Assembly (NCBI GenBank): GCA_000442015.1
Contig: KE560959.1
Location: forward strand, 1 to 64,000
Length of the DNA: 64,000 nt
Reading direction: 5' to 3'
DNA from: Rozella allomycis CSF55
Lineage: Eukaryota; Rozellomycota
Shown: in pieces, positions 44,054 to 55,589 of the stretch
Layout of the letters: every line of letters starts with the position of its first letter
Position numbering within the stretch: position 1 is the first letter of the stretch
Position numbers and translations under genes: made by a program
Notes under the pieces: generated by a model
The model's database searches: none
What the model saw: the letters and a program-made list of their open reading frames with translations, nothing else
Told to the model about the DNA's origin: nothing

Positions 44054-47000
44054 TTATTCCTTGTCTAGAGAAATCATACAGCTTTTAGCAACAGAGTCAA
44101 AGAGTCTTTCAATGTCTGGAGCAACATGGGTGAAGCTGTGACTCCAGAATGAATAGATGGGATTTTTGACTAGTTCAATAAAAGTGACGAGTAGACCCCA
44201 TGGATGTGGTCTATTAACAATTAATCTTTCCAACAGAACTCTAGAATAAGAAGGAATAAATATTAATACCGGGTGATGTGTTCTTTGATGGATTCAGATT
44301 TAGCAGATTGAAACAAATTCAAGATGATGGAGCTGAAATGGTTTGTGTGAATATTTGGAAATCTCATTTGATTAGCGATTGAGTCCAAGACAGAGTGAAG
44401 ATCTAATTTAAGAGAGAGTTTATAAAATTACTTGCAGAATCTAATTCAGAGCATAAAGTATTGAAAAAGACCATTGAAGAAGAAGAAGATAAATTTTGCG
44501 TGTGATTCAAATTGATACCAATGATACCAGCAGACAATACCAGTGCATGGATGGAAGCAAAAGAATTATCATTTTTAAAATAATCAGTAATGAAATCTTT
44601 TAATTCTTTTTCTTTAAATTCTTTTTCTTTTAATTCTTTTTCTTTAAATTTAGATTCTAAAATATTTTGTAATTTTCCCAAATGATTTGAAATTTCTTTT
44701 GGAAAATTCTGAAATTCATTTTTCTGATTAAAAAAGATTTTTGGCAAAAGTTTTGATTCATCTAGAGAATTCATTTTAAGATCTTTAGTGAATGGATCTG
44801 GCAACTTCATGTTTCTTGGGAAAGCAGATAAAACAAGATTTCTCAATTGAATGCAAGTGGAGGGAATTAAATTACAAATATCAAAATAATATTCACAAAG
44901 GAAATCTGGAAAATCATGTAAAATTACAAGTAATATTCTCAAAGTGCCTTTTAAAAATAGATTAATGAATTACCCCTGTAAATAACTCTGATAGATTCTT
45001 TAAGATCAGGTTTTTTAAGAAATGGATAAAGAAACTCAAGAGCATCCAACAATAAAGAATGAAATAGAGGCCTTTGATTAAATGAAGATTAAAGAGGTAC
45101 CAAGTAGATCTACTTTCTAATAAAACAAATTTCGGGTGAGTTATCATTTCATACCAAGCGAATACAAATTCAGGCACAACTGTTGGTCTTATTAAATGGA
45201 GCAATGTAGCAAAGCACTCCAACACTCTAAACCTAAACGCTTCACTAGTAGGAAGTGCAGTAGCGTTAGAAGGAGCAGTAGTTGAAGTATTAGCTGCATC
45301 AGTAGTTTCCATGTTCTTTTCGCCTTTATTTTCTCCTTTACTCTCACTTCCTTTATTTTCACGTACTCTACCCTCACTAATTCCATCACTAGTCCCTTCA
45401 CTTCCTTTGCATTCATTAATCATATTATTCATTAAACTAAGAAACAACCTACAAAAAGGCTTCTGCACCAAAAAATTTCTTCTATCCAAAGCTTGCACAA
45501 GCACCAATGAAATAATAGAAAGAACCTTGGACAACAATTGAATTCTCTTGTTATTTCCATTCTCATTATTTTCAAATCCATACTTTAACATTAAAACAAT
45601 TAATCTACTAAACGCTTCCACCGCTTGATAAGAAACAGACATTGGGTTGGATCTATTCTTTAAATAATATTCAATACAAAGTTCAGTGCAAACTCTAAAG
45701 AATAGAAAAGTAACTTGGTCGTCTTTAATGATGCCTTGTTGCTGCAATTGAACAACAAAAGGTGCTAGATTATCTTCAAGGGTGGAGGGATACTGAAACA
45801 GTCTCAACCAATCATTAAACACTACAGCAATTCTGTTTCTTATATCGTTTCCTTCTTCTTCTCTTCCAGTATTCAATTTTCTTGTAATGTCATGCAAAAG
45901 TCTAGTTAAACTTTCTGGGCCTTTAGTTCTCTGTGCAATTCTATTCAAAGTTTCAATTGAAAACACAAAATCAAATGGGGAAGCTATAGCTGGTTCATCT
46001 AATACACATCTTCTAATTAATTTAACACAAAATTCAATAGCTGATATTCTACCAGTTTCCATCACTTTGGCCATTTGCATGTCATATTCAACAACATTCA
46101 ATAGTCCACTCAATAGTAATGCTATTGTAACAGGAACATTATACTTTCTTTCATCATCTGCATAAATAATCCAACTAGTAACTTCTTTGGCTACTTTGCT
46201 ACTAATCTCACACAATTTATCCAATAAAATAACAGATATTTCTCTCAACAAGGGTGAATCTGATTTATACAATATTTGAACAACCTTTAATAACAACAAT
46301 TGAATCATTTTACTTTTTGACTAAAAACAAGGGCTACTTCATCTCTATTGTAAGCATGCAACACAATAACAAGAATTTGTCTTAATAAAGTTCTCAATTC
46401 ATGTTGTGTTGGAAATGTTGACAAGGATTGATTTGGACTAATTAAAACAATCTTTTCCACTTTTGAAATAATCATTATAAATCTTTCTAAACATTGTTGT
46501 GTTGATAAAACTGTCTTTTCATTTGAATTGTTTTCATTCTTTTGTAAATTCTTTAATAAATTTTGTATTCTTTCATATTCCCCTGGCTCAATTGGATTTA
46601 TATTGATTAATGGAATTGAATTCAATGAATTTCTTTTAAACAAATCATAAATATTCAATTGATTGCTATTCAACCCACCAACTTTACATTTCAATGCTTC
46701 TGGTATCAAACTATAAAAAGATTGCATATTAACAAAACTAGGATCTGTAAATGGCTGATTAGATCTTTCCTTGTGTTTTCTTCTCAACATCAACGCTGCT
46801 GACACATTCTCCTTCATTTCAACCAACGCCTTTTCTACACACGCCTTTTCAATAAAACTTGTCAATATTTGTAAATTATCTTCTATTATTCCAATTATAC
46901 TAGACTCTGTCATTCCAATTCCAATCTCAGCTATTTGAATAAAGTTTCTAACATTCGATATTATCGCATTCTTCAATGGATCTTTGGCTGTCACATTCGC

Positions 47001-50000
47001 TAGTTGTCCAGACACACTCATTATCATTTGGTTACACGCTTTCATCATTCTCTCTTCACTTCCTTCCATACAGAAATCCTTCAAAATAATCTCTTTACAC
47101 GTCAACACAGCTATTGAACTAGATCTCTCTACTACTGGCCCAATCACTTCTCTCAATGCAAATTCCATAGCCAACAAGATTATATTCTGCAACACTGGAT
47201 ATACATTCCCTCCAAAATTAATAAATGGTTGCAACAATGTTCCATCAATCGTTGTATTAGTTGANNNNNNNNNNNNNNNNNNNNNNNNNNNNNNNNNNNN
47301 NNNNNNNNNNNNNNNNNNNNNNNNNNNNNNNNNNNNNNNNNNNNNNNNNNNNNNNNNNNNNNNNNNNNNNNNNNNNNNNNNNNNNNNNNNNNNNNNNNNN
47401 NNNNNNNNNNNNNNNNNNNNNNNNNNNNNNNNNNNNNNNNNNNNNNNNNNNNNNNNNNNNNNNNTTGATTACATCTCCCTTATTTTCACTAGCTCCACTT
47501 GCACTATTAATAGCATTAGCTACAGTCAATTGCTTCAACACAGTAGATGGCTCAATACCTAACAATCTCATCACCAAATCTTACTTGCCAAATCAACTTG
47601 AATTTTATTACACAAAACCTCAACTTCAAACTTTAAATTCAACTTCAAATCAGCAAAATGATACATTTCAACCAACAATCTCAACAATCTCATGATCCAC
47701 GGATTATTTGGCTTAAACACCATACTACCAACACTCTGCTCAAGAAATTTACACACAAACGGTATCGCTACTATCAATCTATTACTCTCATATCCTTCAT
47801 TAATCATCCATTGTTTCATTACCTTCTATCAATAACTCTCTAAACGACATGTGCTTGTGCAAAACAACTTTATTCTCTCCCAACGTTAAACTGCCCAACC
47901 ATCCTGCTAAATTCTTCAAAATTTGTCTCTTATCAATAGATGACACTGTCTCCTCTGAATTCAACAACAAATAAATATTAGAAAATGTTTCCAAAAATAT
48001 AAATCTCTCCAGTTCTTTATTATTCAATCTCTTTATCAAATTATTATACACTCCATGATAATTCAACTCTTTACAAACTCTCTTTTCTATCAAATAATTG
48101 GCAAACCATCCTATAACATCTTCCTTCATCTCTTTATTCGCTTCATCTGCCTTTTCCACTAAGTTATTAACAGAAATATTATTCAAAATAAACAATAATC
48201 TATCCTGGACACTCTCTTCTGGTATCTTTTCATTCCTCGGTCCAAAATCTTTTTCTATTTGTTTCATCTTTACACACGAAAATATCACACCAGGGTCTTT
48301 CACTTGTCTGGGCAACACTGGCATTGGATTAGACACCAACTGCTGAATATACGTCACCAAGTCTGGAAACACTTGCTGCAAATGTGGAATAGACATCAAA
48401 TGCGAACAATACTGCGGCCACTCACCCAATCTGCTCTGGAACTGAATCAACGCTTGGAATCCAAACTTAAACATCTTTGATCCAACTGGCTTTCTCAATG
48501 ACTCCAACACATATCTCAATGCTACTCCAAGTGGTATATACGATATCAACTGATACTGAATCAACGATCCAAACAACACTGCTGTCAACGCCAACTCTTT
48601 CTCTGGATACTTTGGAAAGAAACGATATTCATCAAACAGATTATGAATCATACACGCAAATATCTCTTGTTCTCTTTGCAATCTAGACACTTTTAATTGC
48701 GCCAGTATATCAATCATTTGTTTAACAGATATTTCCTTTGAATAAACCTTTTCAAAATACATATTAGCTTCATTTTCTCTATCAGCTGGGAATTGAGCTT
48801 CTGTTTGATAAATTGGCTCTGCATTCCCACTCTCACTCTCCTGGCCCATCATTCCCAACACATCCTGATACACATTCTTTGCTTCTGCATTCATCAGATT
48901 CATATTAGATTTAAACACTCCCAAAAATATATTGACTACTTCAACTGACAATGGTATAAAGGGTGGAACTTGTTGCCCTTCTGCTCTTCTCAACTGCAAC
49001 GCCAATTTCACATACACAAAATCCAAACATGCCTTCATAAACACTTCCTTTAATGTTTTCAGCGTATCAATCAGCCACTTCTCCAAATTCAAATGCTCTC
49101 TTCTACTAGCTAATGCAGCCATATCAATTGCAAATGAAAATGGTCTAGCCTCTAAAATAACAGTCAAGCCACGAATCTCCTGCGCCACATCCAGCAATCG
49201 GGATAAACAAGTTGGATCTCTTTTGTGTAATTCAGACATACAATGAATCACCAAATTACTATTCAAATGCCACAATCTACTTAAAACTATTGATGAATTC
49301 TGTTGTCCAATAAGAAATCCACATGACAATTTAACTATCAACTCATGTGGCTTGGAATTCCATGCTGGATTCAAATGAGACAATCCAAGACAAATCAATT
49401 CAGGACATTGTTTAACTCCAATTTCTAAAATTCCAATGGCTTCCTTTTCCAAATTTGAATCAAAATAGCCAATCAATACTTCCATCAAATCTACACAATT
49501 CCATGTTTGATGATACATCACATTCAAAAGATTCTTAGAGTTTCCAGATATTAACGTAACCTCTTCAAATGTTATCACTTTTCTCAATGCATAGTTTGAA
49601 AAATTCATTAAATCGGACGCTTGCACTGTATAATACAGAAACGATAATTGCCCTTTTCCATTACTCCATCTAGTCATAAAAAATTTAGACGGAAAACTAT
49701 TCATATCCTAAACATATTTTAAACAGCTATAATCATACAGGCATCGCAATTCCCAAAATTCCCATCAAGCTTCTAAAGCACGTCATATCAGATATAAAAA
49801 ATTCTTCATTATCCAAACATTCAACAATCCTTTTCCAATTTAATTCATTATTCTTTTAAATCAAAATCATTATCTTACATGTTGATTCAAAACTCTACAA
49901 AACACTTCTCCATTCCAAACAGCAAATGGATCATTCTCTTCACTCGCCTTTTTCCTTGCTATCTGAATCAACGCTCCAGCCACATCTTCCTCTTTCAGCC

Positions 50001-50538
50001 TTCTTCCGAAATGGTCAACAACAGATCTCATCATATCAGCATTCGAACAAATCTTGGAACCAACCTCACCCAGGATGGCTCCAAAACTCAAATTCACATT
50101 CAAACTCTCCAGCAGCGTTGTCAAATCCTCGCCACTCATATACATCCTCGGTCTACACTAAATCAACCCTGGTTTGTTTACATGTGCTTTATCTTTAGTG
50201 CATACTCGTCCATACTCAACAAATTCAAATAATCATACACCCTCTCCACCTTTGAACTCTCCAACGCACTAAAATCTATCAACTCAAAGTTCTCCTCGAT
50301 AAGCTCACGACCTACTTTTTCTTTATATTATTTAACTACCTTTAATAGACTCGGGATCAAATAAACACAAATCAACACCCAACAACAGTAGCTGAAGGTA
50401 CGTCAGCTCTGATAAATTAATCTTTTCTTGCTTGTAATAATTTGCTAGTATTCCTAAATGCGTAGGCTCTTTGACATACAGAGCGAACGCTTCGAATACC
50501 TCCGTGGGTCGCTGTAAACGCTCCTCGGGTTGTGACAT
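44054..50538 (-). CDS. CNOT1: CNOT1/NOT1, scaffold of the CCR4-NOT deadenylase
   Basis: Twelve or more exons on the minus strand with eleven introns of 26-31 nt (50314-50339, 50153-50181, 49853-49878, 49708-49738, 47795-47822, 47559-47584, 46285-46313, 45072-45100, 44948-44973, 44403-44431, 44241-44269) and a 200-N gap. Domains follow human CNOT1 in order: HEAT region ([40 protein letters not shown]), [20 protein letters not shown], the MIF4G/CAF1-binding part (LSFLYYT upstream; [33 protein letters not shown]), DUF3819 ([20 protein letters not shown]), and the NOT1 C-terminal domain ([56 protein letters not shown]). CCR4-NOT shortens poly(A) tails. The first ATG is taken at 50538 ([14 protein letters not shown]); that end is weakly conserved. 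[17 protein letters not shown] insert lies near 44580-44650. Confidence 0.92.
47265..47464. other. Assembly gap of 200 Ns inside CNOT1
   Basis: Exactly 200 Ns. They lie between [10 protein letters not shown] and [15 protein letters not shown] of CNOT1, in the poorly conserved linker before DUF3819. The true length is unknown. Confidence 0.98.
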
Positions 50539-50685
50539 TCTGCAAGGGTCACCTGAAAATTCCAGATTAAAACCAACAAGTATAGAAATTAATACTGCTT
50601 TATACAATATAATAATTGTAATTTATTGATAATTTAAAAATGTTGTAAACATTAAATGATGGGAATCATCTACCTCGACTGCCTA

Positions 50686-52731
50686 CTATTCTATTATTAC
50701 ACAACAGTCACTATCGGTGTCAGATTCAATTGTATTAAGATTATCGTTTTGATATTTCGATCCATAATAATTTAACAGATCAAAAATCTGTTTTCGTTTT
50801 TGGAAAATGTCTGAATGAGAAAACCACTCTGAAAAGAAATCAGCCTTTTTCTTTGACGCCATGGTCAATAATTTAATTAAAGTATCTTTGTGATTTTCAA
50901 TAAAAAGTTCAAAAAACTGAAGAATGTAAACTCCACAATCGTATGCGTTGGGTTGCAGTGGTGTCTACTTAAATCTATATATGAGCATTACTTTGACATA
51001 TAATCCCTTTATTTTGGAAACATTGACAGTCTTGTTTAATTTTTCTTCTGCTTCAGCAGCCAGGTATTTTTTCAATGATCGAATAACACCTGGCGACCGC
51101 GTTGAACCCAGAGAGTCAAAAACAAATATTAAACATCTAATTAAAAGAAAATATAAATTTTACTTGTCAGAGTTATTAAGACTCGTTTCTTCTTCTTGTT
51201 GTACAACATCTGATCCAATATCAACAATCTCAAATGATTCCCCTTCATCATCGTTAACGCTGTTTGAGCTTAGAGGTTCATTGGACACCAACATTTCAAT
51301 CTTCTTTAATGTGCTCGAGTATTTATCTTCTGATCTTTTCCTTTTCCTTGTAATTTCATCCAACTCGTCCAAAGGCTCTTCATCTCCTAACAAACATCCA
51401 GAAGGATTATAAATGATGGCAAGCATCCAGTGCATACTAAATACTTATCCATTAATTGCGTTACCTGACGTGGATTGGAACAACAATAAACTCCTTTTCA
51501 AAGATATTTACATTTTTCGTCCATCTTTGCACTTTCCTATGTGGCCAAATAAAATCATTGCGATCCAAGTTAAATTCTTTCCCTTTTTCTTTCTTTTTTT
51601 CAGTGTACTCATTCAAACTTAACGTAAGCGCTGTGAAGAAATGTGTGTTCATTAAATGAATTGTTCGCGCCAATACTTCAGAGCATTTTTCCAATAAAAG
51701 ATATTTTAAATAAAAATATATAACATTATCAGGTAAAAACTCGCCGTCATTCAGCCTCAGTAAATCTGAATGGTACAAAGTTGTTCTACTTTGATTCGAT
51801 TGCTCTAAAGGATATAGAAAAAGTACTTTTGAAGGATCTTCAACGCTTTCAATAAACGGTTTTTCCCTGTAAGCAACAATTTGGCTTGGGTCTTCCTCTT
51901 CATTTTGTTTAATCTCATCCAAAATGTTCACAAGGTTTCTCTTTTGAGCCCTAGTTTTAAATACAAGATCATCGATTTTGGCAAACCCTTGTTCCAATAA
52001 ATTGGATAAGAATGATTTATTATCACTACACTTTTCAAATTTCTCTTTGGTGCTAGTGTTTTCTTCTTTCGCTGTAAATGACGTTTGTTCAAATACGGGT
52101 ATAGAAATCATTGTCTCTAGCCTGGAAAACTTGGTTTTAAATTCTTTTCCTTTGCTTTGAAACAGTTTGTAGCAATCTGTGGCCTTCATATAATCTTCTC
52201 CGGTGAGCAGTTTCAAATTTAATGACATTTTCTTCGATGCATCTTCTTCAAGTAAAAACAAAAATTTGTCTATTGAATTTGATGTTCTTGATGTCTTTAA
52301 TTCGTTTACACCGAACATCTTGCTATCGATCAAGGTCTACAATAATTTAAAAGTTACTCAATTACCTTTCCTAATATCACACATGATCTATAGTCTTTGT
52401 ATTTTACAAAATTGTTCTCCTTTTCATCATGTAATATATAGTAGAAACTATTTGCACCCGGTTCTTTTGAAACCCTCTCAAACTTCATTCTTTTTTCATA
52501 AAACTGGTCATTTAATACAAATGAGCTTGCTATAAATCGTAAAATAGGCTCTCTGCTTTCTTTTTTAATTGTTTTTATGCTTCTGAGTGATTTTAAGCCG
52601 TTTTCGGTTCTACCGAAATTAGGCGATTCGGATACTCTTGAAAAATTTTGTAATGTTGGATCTGGTATTTTAAATGGTACAGGCTTTTGTTGATCTGAAG
52701 ACGATTGACTTTTGGCCGAAACCTCACCCAT
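50686..52731 (-). CDS. ULP2: Ulp2/SENP6-7-type SUMO protease
   Basis: Five exons on the minus strand: 52731-52366, 52336-51465, 51436-51164, 51136-50992, 50964-50686; introns are 29, 28, 27 and 27 nt. The C48 catalytic domain is intact: GEFLPDNVIYFYLKYLLLEK, VQRWTKNVNIFEKEFIVVPI, SMHWMLAIIYNP (catalytic His), LIFVFDSLGSTRSPG (Asp) and QPNAYDCGVYILQFFELFIE (Gln and Cys). As in Ulp2 and SENP6/7, the domain is split by an acidic insert (LDELDEITRKRKRSEDKYSS). These nuclear enzymes trim poly-SUMO chains. The C-terminus ends in an acidic tail (ESDTDSDCCVIIE). The start MGEVSAKSQSSSD is the first ATG in frame. Confidence 0.9.
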
Positions 52732-52793
52732 GAAATTCCAAAACCAAAAATGTTCCAATGATTACATCTAAAATGACAAAACTATTTTATTTT

Positions 52794-54523
52794 TCACTGC
52801 AAATCGACCTCTTCCTTGTATTTTTCTTTTGATTTCAAAAAAGGCTTCTTGCTATGATCCGTGACATCGCTATCGTTGCTTTTGTCAGTCTTCGACTTGA
52901 CAATATTTTCTGGGAGATATATTGATTGAAGTTTTTCGTATTCATATCTTATTTCTTCAAGCATTTGATGACTGGCAGGAACGTGAACTTTTAGATAGTC
53001 GTTTTTGATAACAGTGTCTGTATTGAAGAATATAAGGCAGTTTACCAAGGTTCAGTTCTATAATTGAAAGCCTGTTACTTACTTCCTTCATTAGCATGTT
53101 CATCATCCCAAACTCGTTCTTTTCGGCGTTCATCTTTTGCTGGACTTCTTTTTCAATGCCATAATGATTCATCATGTTAGTTCTAAGTCTGTCAAAATCT
53201 CGTTTTTCTGTAAGTGTTAATCCATTCCAATCGGTTGTAACTGGACGATCAACCGCTTGACGCAAGAGTCTGTACGCTTGAGCTAATGGTAGCGGAGGAA
53301 GATCAATGTCTTCATCTTCAGAATTATCGCTGCTTATTGATTTGTTCATTCGAAGAACATTTTCTTGAATTGACTTTAGGCCAGTATCCAGTGACTTTTT
53401 GCGATCAGGATCTAATGTAACCTGAGTCAAGAAGAAATCATCTTTGGACCGACTTTGATTCAAGGATCCATTCACCATTTCTTTAGGTGACTCTTCTGCC
53501 GGTGGGGCTAAAGTTTCTTCTACTGGATAAGGATACAGATCCAACTTTGGCGGCTGCGTGAGTAACGGTTGTTGGACTTTAAATCGATTCCAAGGAATTT
53601 TCAAGCCAATTCGTTTGGGCCCTTTGATTACAGTAAACTTTTCTGCTTTGTCACGTTTAGGTTCAAGTTTTGTGATGAACTTGATTTCCCTATGATGGCC
53701 ATTCTCCAACGCAAAGGTCTCTCCATCTAGTTACAAAATATAAAATGGACCAACCTTTTAATCCTTTAACCAGCTCGTTCCCGGCTATATTAACTTGCGC
53801 GATATGAGTTAATTTGCTTAAACCTTCGATATCTTCATATGTGTTTAACTTATTCTTTGAAATGTCCAGCTTTTCGAGGTCAGGAAATAGGTCTGGTTCA
53901 AAATCAATTCTTGAAATCTTATTTCTAGATACGTTAAGTGACTTAATACTATCAAAAAAGATATATTTAATTACCACGGAAGCCTGCCCAGCATTGAGAA
54001 TGTATCAACATGAAGAAAATTGCCTTCCAAATTCAATTCTTTTAAATTTTGAAATACCATATCATTGATAACTGGTATCTTTGATATTTCATTATACGAT
54101 AAATTAAGTCTCTGAAGACGCGGTAGTTTTCCCAACTCGACAAAAGAATTCGGGTCATTCAGAACATTAAAAGACAAATCCAAGTCCTATCAACTAGATA
54201 GATGCATATTACTTCTAAAACCATAAAACTATCGTATGTGTATTCAAAAGACGAGATGCGATTACAGGGAGCTTTCAATGTTTTCAGCCCTTTCAACGCT
54301 CCAAACCCTTCAATGTGCAGTCCATTATTTTCTCCCGCATCAATTTCAACCAAGTTACAAAACTCTTCAAGGTTATCATCACAAAACCCATCCAAATTTA
54401 AGTCTGTGAGATTAGCAAAATATACATCTTCGGGCTTATCCGCTGCAGATTTTCTATAACAAATCATGCATCATCATACTCTTGAATCAATTTCTTGGAT
54501 ACTTTTCTATGTTTACCTGCCAT
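52794..54523 (-). CDS. Leucine-rich-repeat protein, XRRA1-like
   Basis: Six exons on the minus strand: 54523-54480, 54453-54213, 54186-53975, 53948-53755, 53726-53046, 53017-52794; introns are 26, 26, 26, 28 and 28 nt. LRRs occupy the first 240 residues: LTDLNLDGFCDDNLEEFC, LEDLDLSFNVLNDPNSFVEL, LPRLQRLNLSYNEISKIP, LKELNLEGNFLHVDTFSML, IKSLNVSRNKISRIDF and LEKLDISKNKLNTYEDI. A long acidic, Pro-rich tail follows. Layout and spacing resemble XRRA1 (LRR N-terminus, disordered C-terminus), a protein common in flagellated eukaryotes whose role is unclear. One intron (53727-53754) has an unusual GTTGG donor. Confidence 0.55.
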
Positions 54524-54662
54524 ATAACCTATTGTTGTCAAGCATTTTCTAAAAATAGCAATTATCATTCCAAGCAGTCCAAAAATATCATGAAACCAAC
54601 TTCAATTGGATCTTAAAAACCTATATATGCAAGAGTAGCAAAAGTTTGAACCAAAGTTGCAG

Positions 54663-55451
54663 ATGGCCATTTATACCAGTTTGGCTAATACCAAAATCCA
54701 GCCAAAAATTGGAACCAATACCAATGCGCCCTCAACTGTGAAGCAAGTCGAAGAGACAATGCAAGAAATGGATAAACTAAATCATACCAAATTTTGCGAC
54801 TATTTACTAAACCAAGAAAACTGTGACGAGATTGTCAGCCGCGTTAAACTCTTGAATGACGAGTGTTTGATCAACCCCACAAGTATAGCACGCGCACTAT
54901 CATGGTTTGGAAAGAACTGGAGTCTCCAAAAGTGCTGTGAATTTCTAGTAAAGCTATTGTACATGAGGGGATTCACTAGTGATTTCTTTGTGAACACTGT
55001 TCAGGAATGGATGATCTTGAGTTGCATGAATTCTAAACAGATTTTGGAAGCTACTATGATGTTTATGACAGCTGAGAATGAAGGAACGGCTGCATTGTTT
55101 TTCCACAAGTTGAGTGTGAAGTGGTCAGTGAATAGTAAAGTTAAGGCTATAGTTTCATTGAATAATAGGTTTAGATGGCATGAGAATTATAGTAGGGGGT
55201 TTTTGAAGTGTTTGACTGAATTGAGTGTGAGTGATGGGGTTGAATTGAATGCTATGAAGAGGATGTTGGAGAAAAGCAAGATGATTAATCAGGAAAGTAT
55301 GATGATGAATTATTTGAATCATATGTATAGCAGGAGTGTGAATTCATATCAACGGGACAATTTGATTGGACTCATGGTCAAGGGATTGCAAATCACCAAA
55401 AAAACTAGCAAGAATGCCAGAATATTCAACTTGAACTTTCCCAGGCAATAA
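54663..55451 (+). CDS. Unrecognised helical protein
   Basis: One intronless frame of about 262 residues starting MAIYTSLANTKIQP. After a polar 40-residue lead it is almost all alpha-helical and amphipathic (FCDYLLNQENCDEIVSRVKL, NSKQILEATMMFMTAENEG, KAIVSLNNRFRWHENYSRGF), like an ARM/HEAT or other helical-repeat fold. It is rich in Met, Asn and Lys and ends in a basic tail (TKKTSKNARIFNLNFPRQ). I do not recognise the family. It diverges from the XRRA1-like gene across 139 bp. The clean open frame and normal codon use make it a likely real gene. Confidence 0.6.
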   Translation: MAIYTSLANTKIQPKIGTNTNAPSTVKQVEETMQEMDKLNHTKFCDYLLNQENCDEIVSRVKLLNDECLINPTSIARALSWFGKNWSLQKCCEFLVKLLYMRGFTSDFFVNTVQEWMILSCMNSKQILEATMMFMTAENEGTAALFFHKLSVKWSVNSKVKAIVSLNNRFRWHENYSRGFLKCLTELSVSDGVELNAMKRMLEKSKMINQESMMMNYLNHMYSRSVNSYQRDNLIGLMVKGLQITKKTSKNARIFNLNFPRQ

Positions 55452-55589
55452 ATCAAAGTATGAAATAGTTGATTTAGTTAGTAAAAATAAATACAGTTAA
55501 CAGATTTTATTTAAAATAAGATAATTTAATAAATAAACTTAACAGTGAGAAATGAATATAATTTAATGAATAAATAATAGTTTATTGAC

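Noticed and set aside
45192-45541. Overlapping frames on both strands within CNOT1
   Set aside because: They are shadows of a Ser/Gly/Asn-rich linker in CNOT1 ([20 protein letters not shown]).
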